From contig CAVVDR010000003.1 of assembly GCA_963746955.1 (NCBI GenBank), forward strand, positions 1-64,000: a stretch of 64,000 bases of DNA, in the 5' to 3' direction. Position 1 is the stretch's first letter. The number at the start of each line of letters is the position of its first letter. A program made the translations under genes and the position numbers. Source of the stretch: DASQBT01 sp963746955. Lineage in GTDB: Bacteria; Pseudomonadota; Gammaproteobacteria; Burkholderiales; Thiobacillaceae. The notes beneath the pieces are model-generated. The model was not told where the DNA came from and did not search any database. It saw only the letters and a list, made by a program, of their open reading frames with translations. Positions 52,822 through 63,146 of the stretch are shown piece by piece.

Positions 52822-55800
52822 ATGGCCACCATTCTTACCTTGCGCGGAGGATCCGCGTTATCCGAATTCCGCCTTGCAAAAATGCGCGATGAGGCCCACA
52901 AGTCGGGGATCTCATTGGGACAGATCGCGACCCGATTCTGGCATTTCATTGAAGTCAGCGAAACATTGTCGGGTGCTGAGATGGAAGTGTTGAACCATGT
53001 GCTGGGAGAGAGTGGCCCCAGCAGCGGCACGGATATCTCTGGTTCTCTCTATCTAGTGACCCCCCGCTTTGGGACGATTTCGCCGTGGTCTTCCAAGGCC
53101 ACGGACATCCTGCACAATTGCGGCCTGGACAAGGTAATGCGCGTCGAACGCGGCATTGCCTATCATCTGGAAAACCTTGCAACTGAGGGATTTGGCGCGG
53201 AGCATCAGGCCCGGTTGTTGGCGCTGATCCACGACCGCATGACGGAGGTCGTGCTGAAGTCGCCGGACCAAGCCTTGGCGCTGTTTCGCCATGTTGCGCC
53301 GCAGCCGCTGGAATCCGTGGATGTGTTGGGCGGCGGGCGCCAGGCCTTGACCGTGGCCAACCGAGAGATGGGGCTGGCCCTGTCTGACGACGAGATCGAT
53401 TATCTGGCGAAAAACTTCACCCGGCTGCGGCGCAACCCTACCGACGTGGAACTGATGATGTTTGCCCAGGCCAATTCCGAGCATTGCCGCCACAAAATAT
53501 TCAACGCGAGCTGGATTATCGATGGTGAGGCTAAAGACAAAACTCTGTTCGGCATGATCCGAGATACTCACAAGGTGTCGCCGGGCGGCACCCTGTCCGC
53601 GTATGAGGACAATGCGTCGGTGACCGAAGGGGCGTGCATCGATCGCTTCTATCCGAGAGGCGATGGGCGGTACGCTTTCAATGCCGAGCTTACCCATATC
53701 CTGATGAAGGTGGAAACCCACAACCATCCCACGGCCATTTCGCCCTTCCCCGGCGCGGCCACCGGCTCCGGCGGGGAAATACGCGATGAAGGCGCAACCG
53801 GGCGCGGCTCCAAACCCAAGGCAGGGCTGTGCGGCTTTTCGGTATCCAATCTGAATATTTCAGGCTACGAGCAGCCGTGGGAGAAGCGTGCGGATGGCAA
53901 GGCCTATGGAAAGCCGGGACGCATTGTCTCTGCACTACAGATCATGATCGACGGACCGATCGGTGCGGCCGCGTTCAACAACGAATTTGGCCGGCCCAAT
54001 CTGGCCGGCTATTTCCGCACCTTCGAGGAAAAGGTCGGCGGCGAGATGCGCGGCTATCACAAGCCCATCATGCTGGCGGGCGGCGTCGGCAATGTTCGCG
54101 CGGATCACGTGCACAAGCAGATGCTTCCCGCCGGCGCGCTGGTAATACAAATGGGCGGCCCGGGCATGCTGATCGGGCTGGGTGGCGGGGCGGCATCGAG
54201 CATGGCGACCGGGGCCAATCCGGAGAATCTGGATTTCGATTCGGTGCAGCGCGGCAACCCGGAAATGCAACGCCGCGCCCAGGAAGTGATCGACCGCTGC
54301 TGGCAAATGGGAGAAAACAATCCCATCTTCTCCATACACGATGTCGGGGCGGGCGGCCTGTCCAACGCATTGCCGGAACTGGTTCATGGCGGGGGTAAAG
54401 GCGGGCGATTCGAGTTGCGCGCGGTGCCTTCGGAAGAGTCCGGAATGTCGCCGAAGGAGATCTGGTGCAACGAGGCACAGGAGCGCTATGTCCTCGCCAT
54501 CGACGCCGCGCGCATCAGCGAATTCCGCGCCATTTGCGAGCGCGAGCGCTGTCCGTTTGCGGTGCTGGGAGAAGCCACCAGTGATGGCCGTCTTCAGGTG
54601 ACAGACGAGGCGCTGCACAACTACTCGGTGGATGTTCCGCTGGAAGTGATCCTGGGCAAGCCGCCAAAAATGACGCGTGACGTAACCCACGGCCGGCGTG
54701 ATCTGACGCCGCTCAATCTGGACGGCGTCACCCTGGAAGATGCGGCCGAACGAGTGTTGTCCCTGCCGGGCGTGGCGTCCAAGATGTTCCTGATATCCAT
54801 CGGCGACCGCAGCGTGGGCGGCATGACGGCCCGCGACCAGTGTGTGGGTCCCTGGCAGGTTCCGGTGGCCGATTGCGCCATCACCCTCATGGGCTATCAG
54901 ACCCGGCGCGGGGAGGTAATGGCGATCGGCGAGAAAGCGCCTCTGGCTCTGATCGATGCGCCTGCGTCGGGCCGCATGGCAATTGCGGAAGCCCTCGGCA
55001 ATCTCGCGGCGGCAAGCGTTGAAAAGATTTCCGATGTGAAACTGTCGGCCAACTGGATGGCGCCGGCCGGACATCCTGGCGAAGACGCGGCCCTGTTCGA
55101 TACGGTTGAGGCCGTATCCGCCTATTGCCAGCAACTGGGCATCAGCATCCCGGTGGGCAAGGACTCCATGAGCATGAAGACGTTATGGGAGGAGGGTGGG
55201 CAAACAAAATCCGTAACCGCGCCCATCTCGCTTGTCGTGTCGGCGTTTGCGCGCACGCCAGATGCGGGCACGCACTCGACGCCTCAGTTGCGCACGGATT
55301 GCGGCGACACCGATCTCATGCTGATCGACCTGGGCTTGGGCAAGGATCGACTTGGGGGGTCTGCATTGGCGCAGGCTTACAAACAGGTCGGAGATCAATG
55401 CCCGGACGCACCTGCAGCCTCAAGCCTGACGAGCTTCTTCGCGGCCATTCAGAAGCTGCGCGACGAAGACAGGCTGCTGGCCTACCATGACCGTTCCGAT
55501 GGCGGCCTGTTCGTCACGCTGTGTGAAATGGCATTTGCCGGCCATTGCGGCCTAAGCCTGGAACTGGATGAACTGTGCCAGGACTTGATCCGTCACAACG
55601 TGGAGGAGGAGGGAGAGCCAGACCCGGATCCCGATAACATGACCTCCGCCGAGCGGCAGGCCAAGCTGCTGCGGGTGATGTTCAACGAGGAAGCCGGGGC
55701 GGTGATTCAGGTGCGTCGCAGCGATACGGCCGAAGTATTGCGGGCCTTCATCGATGCCGGCCTGCGCAGTGAAATTCATGTCATCGGCGAACCTGACACG

Positions 55801-56799
55801 CACGACCGCATTCGCATCTTGCGCCTGGGTGAGATCATCTTCGACGTGCCGCGCGCGCGCTTGCAGGAACTGTGGATGATGCCGGGCTATCAGATTGCCA
55901 GGCTGCGGGACAACCCGTCGTGCGCCCTGGAGGAGTTCGAACAAGTGCAGGATACCGCTGATTTGGGCCTGGACTACGCGCTCACCTTCGATCCGCAGGA
56001 AGATGTCGCGGCGCCCTTTATCGCGGGACGTGCTCGCCCCGGAGTGGCCATTCTGCGCGAGCAGGGAGTCAATGGACAGGTGGAAATGGCAGCCGCATTC
56101 GAACGTGCGGGTTTTGCCGCATTCGATGTGCATATGAGCGACGTGCTGTCCGGTCATGTTTCCCTGCAAGGCTTCAAGGGAGTGGTGGCCTGTGGCGGAT
56201 TTTCTTACGGTGACGTGCTGGGCGCGGGCGGCGGCTGGGCCAAGTCCATCCTGTTCAATCGCCGGGCGCGGGACGAATTCGACGCCTTCTATCAACGTGC
56301 GGATACCTTTGGCCTGGGCGTCTGCAACGGTTGTCAGATGATGAGCCAGTTGCACGATCTCATTCCCGGCGCAGACGCCTGGCCGCAGTTCTTGCGAAAT
56401 CAGTCTGAACAGTTTGAGGCCCGTTTCGTTGAAGTCGAAGTGCTGGACAGCCCCTCCATGTTCTTTGCCGGCATGGCCGGCTCGCGTATGCCGATTGTCG
56501 TGGCTCATGGGGAAGGCCGCGTTGTCTACCGCGACCCAAGCCACGCTGGGCAGGCCAAGCGGGCATTGCGCTACGTTGATCATCATGGACGGCCGACGCA
56601 AGCCTATCCTCTAAATCCCAACGGATCACCCGATGGCGCAACCGGCTACACTACGCCGGATGGCCGCTTTACCATCCTCATGCCCCACCCGGAACGGGTG
56701 TTCCGTGCGGTGCAGCTTTCCTGGAAACCGGCAGACTGGCAGGGTGAAGACAGCCCCTGGATGCGCATGTTCAGGAACGCCCGGCTTCAGCTGGGTTAG
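52822..56799 (+). CDS. purL: Phosphoribosylformylglycinamidine synthase, large single-chain type
   Basis: 1325 residues, the fused proteobacterial FGAM synthase: N-terminal PurS-like region, two AIRS-like domains (NSEHCRHKIFNASW near residue 213 and KVETHNHPTAISPFPGAATGSGG near 296), and a C-terminal glutamine amidotransferase with Cys in GVCNGCQMM and the His-Glu in PHPERVFRAV. It catalyses the fourth step of purine synthesis. The ATG at 52822 (MATILTLRGG) is chosen; a TTG at 52798 is less likely. Confidence 0.97.
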   Translation: MATILTLRGGSALSEFRLAKMRDEAHKSGISLGQIATRFWHFIEVSETLSGAEMEVLNHVLGESGPSSGTDISGSLYLVTPRFGTISPWSSKATDILHNCGLDKVMRVERGIAYHLENLATEGFGAEHQARLLALIHDRMTEVVLKSPDQALALFRHVAPQPLESVDVLGGGRQALTVANREMGLALSDDEIDYLAKNFTRLRRNPTDVELMMFAQANSEHCRHKIFNASWIIDGEAKDKTLFGMIRDTHKVSPGGTLSAYEDNASVTEGACIDRFYPRGDGRYAFNAELTHILMKVETHNHPTAISPFPGAATGSGGEIRDEGATGRGSKPKAGLCGFSVSNLNISGYEQPWEKRADGKAYGKPGRIVSALQIMIDGPIGAAAFNNEFGRPNLAGYFRTFEEKVGGEMRGYHKPIMLAGGVGNVRADHVHKQMLPAGALVIQMGGPGMLIGLGGGAASSMATGANPENLDFDSVQRGNPEMQRRAQEVIDRCWQMGENNPIFSIHDVGAGGLSNALPELVHGGGKGGRFELRAVPSEESGMSPKEIWCNEAQERYVLAIDAARISEFRAICERERCPFAVLGEATSDGRLQVTDEALHNYSVDVPLEVILGKPPKMTRDVTHGRRDLTPLNLDGVTLEDAAERVLSLPGVASKMFLISIGDRSVGGMTARDQCVGPWQVPVADCAITLMGYQTRRGEVMAIGEKAPLALIDAPASGRMAIAEALGNLAAASVEKISDVKLSANWMAPAGHPGEDAALFDTVEAVSAYCQQLGISIPVGKDSMSMKTLWEEGGQTKSVTAPISLVVSAFARTPDAGTHSTPQLRTDCGDTDLMLIDLGLGKDRLGGSALAQAYKQVGDQCPDAPAASSLTSFFAAIQKLRDEDRLLAYHDRSDGGLFVTLCEMAFAGHCGLSLELDELCQDLIRHNVEEEGEPDPDPDNMTSAERQAKLLRVMFNEEAGAVIQVRRSDTAEVLRAFIDAGLRSEIHVIGEPDTHDRIRILRLGEIIFDVPRARLQELWMMPGYQIARLRDNPSCALEEFEQVQDTADLGLDYALTFDPQEDVAAPFIAGRARPGVAILREQGVNGQVEMAAAFERAGFAAFDVHMSDVLSGHVSLQGFKGVVACGGFSYGDVLGAGGGWAKSILFNRRARDEFDAFYQRADTFGLGVCNGCQMMSQLHDLIPGADAWPQFLRNQSEQFEARFVEVEVLDSPSMFFAGMAGSRMPIVVAHGEGRVVYRDPSHAGQAKRALRYVDHHGRPTQAYPLNPNGSPDGATGYTTPDGRFTILMPHPERVFRAVQLSWKPADWQGEDSPWMRMFRNARLQLG

Positions 56800-56861
56800 G
56801 CAATAATGCAAGAATATTGCGCTGTTTCCAGCCTCACCCCGAGGCTCAAATTCCCGATCCC

Positions 56862-59675
56862 ATGAACGCGCCATTGCACTTGCTGACCGACGACGATTTG
56901 CGCGCCCAGGTTCGCCTGCTGGGTGCCCTGTTGGGCGACGTTTTGAAGGAAATCGCCGGGCAGGAATTGTTTGAAGCCGTGGAGGCCTTGCGCGCCGGCT
57001 TTGTCGATCTGCATCAAAAGGAAGACAAGACTTTGCGCCTGAGGCTGATGGGCTTGATCGAAGGCTTGCCGCCCGAGCGTCTCGAACAGGTGATCCGCGC
57101 GTTTTCGACCTATTTCAGCCTGGTCAATATCGCCGAAGAAAGCTTTGCTCACCGAAATCGGCGCCGCCAACTGGCGATTGGCGGAGATCCCTGGGTCGGC
57201 TCGTTTGACCATACCCTGGCGAGTTTGAAAGCCCAGGGCGTGAGCGCGGAAACCCTGCAGGCCCTCGCCAATCGGTTGCGCTACTCGCCAGTATTCACTG
57301 CCCATCCGACCGAGGCGCGGCGCCGCGCAGTGATGGAGAGTCTGAGGCGAATCTTCGTGGTTTGCGACCGGCTGTACGACCCAATGCTCGGCAGGAATGA
57401 GCAGGAGGAACTCACCGAAACCCTGTCGCGTGAGATTCGGGTCATGTGGCGAACGGATGAACTGCGCAGCGCCAGGCTGGAAGTGCAGGACGAGGTTCGC
57501 AACGGACTCTACTATGTGCGCGACAGCCTGTTCGCTGCGGTTCCCCTGGCATATCGCTATTTCACCAAAGCCGTCAGGAAGCATTACGGCGTGAATGAGG
57601 CGGGCGAACCGGCGATCAGCGTGCCGAGTTTCATCCGCTTTGGCTCCTGGATCGGCGGCGACCGTGACGGTAACCCCTTCGTCACGCCCGAAGTGACGCG
57701 CTGGGCAGTGTACAAGCAGATGGAGACGGCGTTGTCAGAATACCTGCGCCGCATGAATGAACTGCGTCATGGACTGACCCACAGCCTGCAATGGTGCAAA
57801 CTGCCTGCCCTTTTGGCTGCCCGGCTGGCCTGGGTGGAAACGCGATTTGGCAGCAAGGTGTTTTTCGGTACCGCGGTGCAGAGCTTTGCCCGCGAACCTT
57901 ACCGGCGTTTCCTTTCCATCATGATGGCCCGGCTGCGCGAAAACCTGGATCAGGTGCAACGCAAGCTGTCGGATGAGCGGGAAAGACCTTCAACCATGGC
58001 CTATGGCGGTGTCCATGAATTGCTGGAAGACCTCTACCTGATTCGTTCCTCCCTGGTCAGCCATGGTGACCGGGCGGTGGCCGAGGCGGATTTGCAGGAT
58101 CTGATCCGCCTGGTCGAAAGTTTTGGTTTCCATCTGCTGCAACTGGACATTCGGCAGGAGTCCACGGTTCATACCCAGACGGTGGGGGAAATACTGCGTC
58201 AGCTCAATCCCGATTCCCGTTACATTGCCGCTGAAGAACAGGAGAAGTTGAACGAGCTTTCGCGCTGGATTGTCCAGGAGGGTGAGCTTTACGTGAGCGA
58301 CCTGGTCTTGTCGGACAAGGCGCGGGAGACCCTGGAGGTATTCCGCCAGGTTGCGCGTTTGATGAATGAAGTGGGCACCGAGACCTTCGGCGCCTACGTG
58401 ATTTCCATGACCCATACTGCTTCGCATGTAATGGAAGTGATGTTCCTGGCGCGGCTGGTGGGATTGGCCGGGAAGAAGGGAAACTGGCACTGCAGGCTTT
58501 CGGTTGCCCCCCTGTTCGAGACCGTGGATGACTTGCGCCGCAGCGAACAGGTGCTGGAAACATTGTTCTCCAACGAGGTCTACCGGTCCTTGCTCAAGGC
58601 CTCTGGCAATTTGCAGGAAGTCATGCTGGGCTATTCGGATTCATGCAAGGACGGCGGAATCCTTGCGTCCAACTGGAACCTCTACCAAGCCCAGCTCAAG
58701 ATTATTGCGATTACCGGCGGTCATGGACTTGAATGCCGCCTCTTTCATGGCCGCGGTGGCACGGTCGGGCGTGGCGGCGGCCCGACCTACGAGGCCATAC
58801 TTTCGCAACCGCCCGGCACGGTGGCGGGGCAGATCAAGTTCACCGAACAGGGCGAAATGCTGTACTACAAATACAGCAACCCGGAGACCGCAAGTTATGA
58901 AATCGGCATGGGCGCCACCGGCCTTATCAAGGCCAGTTGCGGGCTGCTGGGTGCGCCGCGCGCGGTGGATCCGGCCTTCCTCTCCATGATGGCTGAACTG
59001 GCGGAGCGGGGCGAAGCGGCTTATCGGGAGCTGACCCAGAACACGCCGGGTTTCCTGGACTATTTCTACGAGAGCACGCCGATCACCGAAATCGGGCTGC
59101 TCAACATCGGCTCTCGACCTTCCCACCGCAAGAAGACGGACCGCTCGATGGCTTCGGTCCGCGCCATTCCCTGGGTATTCAGTTGGGCCCAGTCACGCCA
59201 TACCCTGCCCGCATGGTACGGCATCGGCACGGCGCTTTCCGGCGTCATGGGGGATGCGGACAGATCCCCTCTGCTGAAACGCATGTACCAGGATTGGCCG
59301 TTCTTTCGCGCCCTGTTGTCCAATGTGCAGATGGCGCTCTCCAAGGCCGACATCCAGATTGCCGGGGAATACGCAGAACTTTCAACCAACGAAAATGCGC
59401 GCGCGGTGTACACAAAGATTGCCGACGAATTTGACCAAACCCTCAAAGGCCTGCTTGCGGTGGCAGGGCTATGCTATTCCCTGGAAGAAAACCCGGCCCT
59501 CGCCCTGTCGCTGTCGCGCCGCAAGCCCTACCTGGATCCGCTCAATCATATCCAGGCCCGGCTGCTCAGCCGCTACCGCAATGAAAATCTGTCGGACCAA
59601 GACCGGGAAAAATGGCTGATTTCCCTCAAGCGATCGATCAATGCCATCGCAGCCGGTATGCGGGCCACAGGCTGA
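56862..59675 (+). CDS. ppc: Phosphoenolpyruvate carboxylase
   Basis: About 937 residues of PEPC: catalytic His in VFTAHPTEARRR (near 147), GDRDGNPFVTPEVT, second catalytic region LGYSDSCKDGG (near 591) and FHGRGGTVGRGGGP (near 629). The usual C-terminal QNTG or RNTG reads RATG. It fixes bicarbonate onto PEP to form oxaloacetate, feeding the TCA cycle. The ATG at 56862 is preferred over 56817 by alignment of the N-terminus. It lies 62 bp after purL. Confidence 0.96.
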   Translation: MNAPLHLLTDDDLRAQVRLLGALLGDVLKEIAGQELFEAVEALRAGFVDLHQKEDKTLRLRLMGLIEGLPPERLEQVIRAFSTYFSLVNIAEESFAHRNRRRQLAIGGDPWVGSFDHTLASLKAQGVSAETLQALANRLRYSPVFTAHPTEARRRAVMESLRRIFVVCDRLYDPMLGRNEQEELTETLSREIRVMWRTDELRSARLEVQDEVRNGLYYVRDSLFAAVPLAYRYFTKAVRKHYGVNEAGEPAISVPSFIRFGSWIGGDRDGNPFVTPEVTRWAVYKQMETALSEYLRRMNELRHGLTHSLQWCKLPALLAARLAWVETRFGSKVFFGTAVQSFAREPYRRFLSIMMARLRENLDQVQRKLSDERERPSTMAYGGVHELLEDLYLIRSSLVSHGDRAVAEADLQDLIRLVESFGFHLLQLDIRQESTVHTQTVGEILRQLNPDSRYIAAEEQEKLNELSRWIVQEGELYVSDLVLSDKARETLEVFRQVARLMNEVGTETFGAYVISMTHTASHVMEVMFLARLVGLAGKKGNWHCRLSVAPLFETVDDLRRSEQVLETLFSNEVYRSLLKASGNLQEVMLGYSDSCKDGGILASNWNLYQAQLKIIAITGGHGLECRLFHGRGGTVGRGGGPTYEAILSQPPGTVAGQIKFTEQGEMLYYKYSNPETASYEIGMGATGLIKASCGLLGAPRAVDPAFLSMMAELAERGEAAYRELTQNTPGFLDYFYESTPITEIGLLNIGSRPSHRKKTDRSMASVRAIPWVFSWAQSRHTLPAWYGIGTALSGVMGDADRSPLLKRMYQDWPFFRALLSNVQMALSKADIQIAGEYAELSTNENARAVYTKIADEFDQTLKGLLAVAGLCYSLEENPALALSLSRRKPYLDPLNHIQARLLSRYRNENLSDQDREKWLISLKRSINAIAAGMRATG

Positions 59676-59742
59676 CCGGCGTGCGGTCTTGGCCTGGCTC
59701 CGGGTTGCTTGACGCTGTGCATCCACGAGAAGCGGAGTCGGT

Positions 59743-60312
59743 ATGACCGGCCTGTCAGCACTGGGGAGGCAAACGCCGGGCAACAGAAAACTGCTGATTT
59801 CGGTCGGCCTCAATGTGGCACTGTTTGCCGCCCTGTGCGCCGTCGGTTTGTACGCGTTCATCATCAAAGTGGACATGGAGGAGCAGAAGGGCCAGTTGAT
59901 CAGGGATGCGGTCAATCAGCAGAGGCTTGCAGCGCATTTAACCCAGGCCATGGGAGATTTGGCGGCGGCGCGCCAGGAGGCCGAGAGCCTGCGTGGCGGG
60001 CTGAATGCTCGGGCAGTGGGCGAACAGGTGCTGGAAAGCGCCAAACCTTCGCTACCCGTTGAGGTCAGCTTTCGGAAATCCTTTTGGGGCCGAGGGCTGA
60101 TAGCCAAACTGAAGAATCAGTCAACCCGCAGCCTGATCCTGGTTCTGGCGATCAGAAATCCGACCCTGTCCAGATTCAGACGCTTTCAACTGAAATTGGG
60201 GCCGCAGGACAAAGAAGAATTCGGCTACTCGGACGGCTGGGAGTTTGCTTCCGGCGATGAACTGGCCGTCTATCACAATGATTACAAGGGGCTGAAGATT
60301 ACAGTACCTTAG
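59743..60312 (+). CDS. Membrane-anchored protein of unknown function
   Basis: 189 residues. A single membrane segment (about residues 18-41: LLISVGLNVALFAALCAVGLYAF) is followed by a helical stretch (about 48-86, heptad-like, probable coiled coil) and a C-terminal beta-rich domain (ILVLAIRNPTLSRFRRFQLKLGP, YSDGWEFASGDELAVYHNDY). Type II topology with the C-terminal domain outside is likely. Family not recognised. It sits between ppc and the convergent oxidase accessory genes. Confidence 0.7.
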   Translation: MTGLSALGRQTPGNRKLLISVGLNVALFAALCAVGLYAFIIKVDMEEQKGQLIRDAVNQQRLAAHLTQAMGDLAAARQEAESLRGGLNARAVGEQVLESAKPSLPVEVSFRKSFWGRGLIAKLKNQSTRSLILVLAIRNPTLSRFRRFQLKLGPQDKEEFGYSDGWEFASGDELAVYHNDYKGLKITVP

Positions 60313-60390
60313 CCCGCATCCGATTGCCCGGGCACTACCCGACGCGCGGCGCTTCGGGTAGCGGCGTGCAAGTGAACTTCCTGCCTGCAA

Positions 60391-60687
60391 CTAGGTGCAG
60401 TCCTCGCAACCTTCGCGCTTGGGACAACCTTCGGGACGATCGGCGGCTGGCAGGGGGCAGCGGTTGATTTCGTTGGCAGTCCGCTGGAAATAGCAGGTCA
60501 GCGAGGAAGAACCTATGCCCAGCAGCCAAAACAGGAAGAACCCAACGGAGTAGGCAGCCAGCCGGCCCGCGAACAAGGGCTCGCCGTGGTAGATCATGTC
60601 CGTCGGATCAAACACGGTGAAGAACACGATGTCCGCCATCCCCGCGATCAGGAACGATGGCCACAATACGCTGATGCAACGCACCAT
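60391..60687 (-). CDS. Small membrane protein with Cys-rich tail
   Basis: 98 residues with two or three hydrophobic segments (LWPSFLIAGMADIVFFTVF; AAYSVGFFLFWLLGIGSSSLTCYF). The C-terminus is CPLPAADRPEGCPKREGCEDC, with several Cys residues that could bind metal. It has a good ribosome-binding site (AAGGGAGAGA) and follows the DUF3149-like gene by 13 bp, suggesting the same operon as the cbb3 accessory genes. Function unknown. Confidence 0.75.
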   Translation of the reverse strand: MVRCISVLWPSFLIAGMADIVFFTVFDPTDMIYHGEPLFAGRLAAYSVGFFLFWLLGIGSSSLTCYFQRTANEINRCPLPAADRPEGCPKREGCEDCT

Positions 60688-60700
60688 TTGCGTCTCTCCC

Positions 60701-60835
60701 TTACTCGTCCGGGCTGTTCATGCGGCGGTTGAACCAGACGTAAAACCACACGCCCATGGCGATGATGAAGCCAATGGTAAACAGACTCAGCAGGCCGATG
60801 TAGGTGCCGAACAGCTCTTTCATTACGACGTCCAT
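60701..60835 (-). CDS. DUF3149-like small membrane protein
   Basis: A 44-residue protein. It has one membrane helix (LLSLFTIGFIIAMGVWFYVW, about residues 15-34) and the N-terminal KELFGTYIGL. This fits the DUF3149 family often found beside cbb3 oxidase accessory genes. The start ATG at 60835 has GGAGAA upstream. It is positioned between fixH and the Cys-tailed membrane protein. Confidence 0.75.
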   Translation of the reverse strand: MDVVMKELFGTYIGLLSLFTIGFIIAMGVWFYVWFNRRMNSPDE

Positions 60836-60991
60836 GGCATTTCTCCTTTTTTGGTTTACTGGGACTTCTCTTGCACTTGTACCAGGGTGGTTGAAGGAAA
60901 TCCCATCCCGATCTCACAGCGTCGGCAGGTTCCAGACCTGGCAGACCGGCAGGGGGACTTGAGCAACGCAACAAAGGTGGCATGCATGGAT

Positions 60992-61507
60992 TTACCCTTG
61001 CTGCTGCGACAGGTGAGCCGGCTTCAACTCAAGCGTTTCACCCTGGGTTGGGTGCCATACGCCTGCGAGGCGCCAGGCACCGTCCAAGGGTTCCAGGATG
61101 ATGTCGTAGCGCGAGGCAATCAAATCGTGGACTGTGCCAATGTAGGTATCCGTCCTGCGTCGCGTGAGCAGCACACTGTGATCCAGACCCTTGCGAGTTG
61201 GATGGACGAGGCTCAGCTTCAAGGTATCAGGTGGGGCCGGAAGCTTACCAGCAAGTTGGAGATTGACGACCGCACCCTCGAGACGGGCCACCGCATGGAC
61301 AGCGTATTTGCCGGCAGCGATATCCCGTTCCACTATCCGGTTGATGGCCAAGCCATCCTTGTAGTAATCATCCGCCACCAGCCCGTCATCAGTCTTGATG
61401 GCCGCCCACAAGAAAGCGAAGCCTACGATAATGGAGGTGATGGGCATGATGGCAAGCAGCCAAGGCCAACGTTGCCTGTACCAAGGTTGTTGAGCGACGA
61501 ATTGCAT
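60992..61507 (-). CDS. fixH: FixH-family cbb3 oxidase accessory protein
   Basis: 171 residues: N-terminal membrane helix (about residues 15-35, PWLLAIMPITSIIVGFAFLW), then the FixH motif region DDGLVADDYYKDGLAINRI (near 40-58) and a beta-sandwich-like periplasmic domain. FixH/CcoH is needed for stable cbb3-type oxidase assembly. It follows ccoG by 23 bp, in the conserved ccoG-H order. Confidence 0.9.
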   Translation of the reverse strand: MQFVAQQPWYRQRWPWLLAIMPITSIIVGFAFLWAAIKTDDGLVADDYYKDGLAINRIVERDIAAGKYAVHAVARLEGAVVNLQLAGKLPAPPDTLKLSLVHPTRKGLDHSVLLTRRRTDTYIGTVHDLIASRYDIILEPLDGAWRLAGVWHPTQGETLELKPAHLSQQQG

Positions 61508-61530
61508 GGCTTCTCCTTTTGTGGTCAGGT

Positions 61531-62955
61531 CTATCTGGACAGGAATGTGGTCTTTGCCGTCTTGCTCAGTTTCGGATCGCCTTCCGCAGTGACCACAATC
61601 TCAACCGGTGTGGATCGGGACTTGAGATTGGCGGGATCAGCAATCAGGCGAATCGGCATGTCCATCGTGGTCAGCGGATCGGCAATCAGCCGGTCGCTCT
61701 CGGGCACAGCTACGATTCCCTCCACGCCGCGGGCGCTGATGCGGTAGCGGTGCACCGAGTCATCCATGTTGATGATTTCAACCCGGTAGAGGTTTTCCAC
61801 CCGGCCGTCGTCGGTTTCCCTCGACAGCGTGGTCCGGTCGCGAATGACATCGACCCGCAAGGGTACCCGGGTGGCGATGGTGTACAGAAAGGCAACGCCG
61901 ATGGCCAGCAGGATTGTGCTGTAAACAATCACGCGCGGGCGAAACACATGGCCCAGGATGCTCTTGTCGGTGTACTTGCTCTTCAACACGTTTTCGGTCG
62001 TGTAGCGTATGAGGCCTTTGGGGTAACCCATTTTGGCCATGACCTGGTTACAACCGTCGATGCAGGCGGCACAGCCGATGCATTCGTATTGCAGGCCATT
62101 GCGAATGTCGATCCCCGTTGGACAGACCTGTACGCAGATGTTGCAGTCTATGCAGGTGCCCAGCCCCGCTGCCTTGTAGTCGGTGGACTTGGAGCGGGGG
62201 CCGCGCGGTTCGCCCATGGCAGGATCGTAGGACACGATCAGCGTGTCTGGGTCGAACATCACGCTCTGGAATCGGGCATAGGGGCACATGTATTTGCACA
62301 CCTGTTCACGCATGAAGCCCGCATTGCCATAGGTGGCAAAGCCATAGAAGAATACCCAGAAGGTCTCCCACGGTCCGAGCGTCCAGCTCATGAATTCAAA
62401 ACCCAAAGTCTGAATGGGGGTGAAATAGCCGACGAAGGTGAAGCCGGTCCAGAATCCGATGAGGATCCAAATCAGATGTTTGCTACCCCGGCGCAGAATC
62501 TTTTCCGCATTCCAAGGTTGCTTGTCCAGTTTCATTTGCTTGAGGCGGTCGCCTTCAAGCTTTCTTTCTACCCATAGAAAGATCTCCGTGTAAACCGTTT
62601 GCGGGCAGGCAAACCCGCACCACAGTCGTCCTGCGATCGCGGTGAACAGGAACAGGGAATAGGCGGAAATGATCAGCAGGCCGGTAAGCCAGATGAAATC
62701 CTGGGGAAAGAACACCCAGTCGAAGATGTAAAACTTGCGGTTGACCAGGTCGAACAGCACCGCCTGCCGACCATTCCAGGTTAGCCAGGGCAGGCCGTAA
62801 TAAATGATCTGGGTGAGCAGGACGAAGAACACCCGCCAGTTGGCAAACCAGCCGTGGACTGCCCGGGGGAAGATCTTCTGCCGAACGGCGTAAAGCAACC
62901 GTTCGACTTCTTCATTATTGTTGTTGGCGGCAGGTTGTAGGGAGCGGGTATCCAT
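61531..62955 (-). CDS. ccoG: Cytochrome cbb3 oxidase accessory protein CcoG (FixG/RdxA)
   Basis: 474 residues: several membrane helices, then a two-[4Fe-4S] ferredoxin-like segment with CIDCNICVQVCPTG and CIGCAACIDGCNQ (near 264-300), and a C-terminal immunoglobulin-like periplasmic domain. A membrane CGFACPQTVYTEIF motif (near 112-125) also carries Cys residues of the family. CcoG reduces Cu(II) for CuB-centre assembly in cbb3 oxidase. It is followed by fixH. Confidence 0.95.
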   Translation of the reverse strand: MDTRSLQPAANNNNEEVERLLYAVRQKIFPRAVHGWFANWRVFFVLLTQIIYYGLPWLTWNGRQAVLFDLVNRKFYIFDWVFFPQDFIWLTGLLIISAYSLFLFTAIAGRLWCGFACPQTVYTEIFLWVERKLEGDRLKQMKLDKQPWNAEKILRRGSKHLIWILIGFWTGFTFVGYFTPIQTLGFEFMSWTLGPWETFWVFFYGFATYGNAGFMREQVCKYMCPYARFQSVMFDPDTLIVSYDPAMGEPRGPRSKSTDYKAAGLGTCIDCNICVQVCPTGIDIRNGLQYECIGCAACIDGCNQVMAKMGYPKGLIRYTTENVLKSKYTDKSILGHVFRPRVIVYSTILLAIGVAFLYTIATRVPLRVDVIRDRTTLSRETDDGRVENLYRVEIINMDDSVHRYRISARGVEGIVAVPESDRLIADPLTTMDMPIRLIADPANLKSRSTPVEIVVTAEGDPKLSKTAKTTFLSR

Positions 62956-63146
62956 GCGTCAAGGACAAATTAGTGTGCAATCGGCTGAGGGCGGATATAA
63001 CGATCCAATACCATAATCCTTATGCCCGTCTCCAGAAAGCCCTGGCCCCGAAAACGGAGCCAGGGTGGTATTGCAGTATTGCAGGAGGTCAGGTAATGCC
63101 TAATTCCAGGCGCCACCCTTCAAGCAAATTTAGGCATTGCTCGCTG
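62956..63146 (-). other. Gap between ccoP and ccoG
   Basis: 190 bp holding the ccoG start region. No TTGAT-N4-ATCAA FNR/ANR site was recognised by eye. It may contain a second promoter for the accessory genes. Confidence 0.35.

Noticed and set aside
60596..61747. 383-codon plus-strand frame opposite fixH and neighbours
   Set aside because: It is antisense to fixH and the DUF3149-like gene and lacks any family features.
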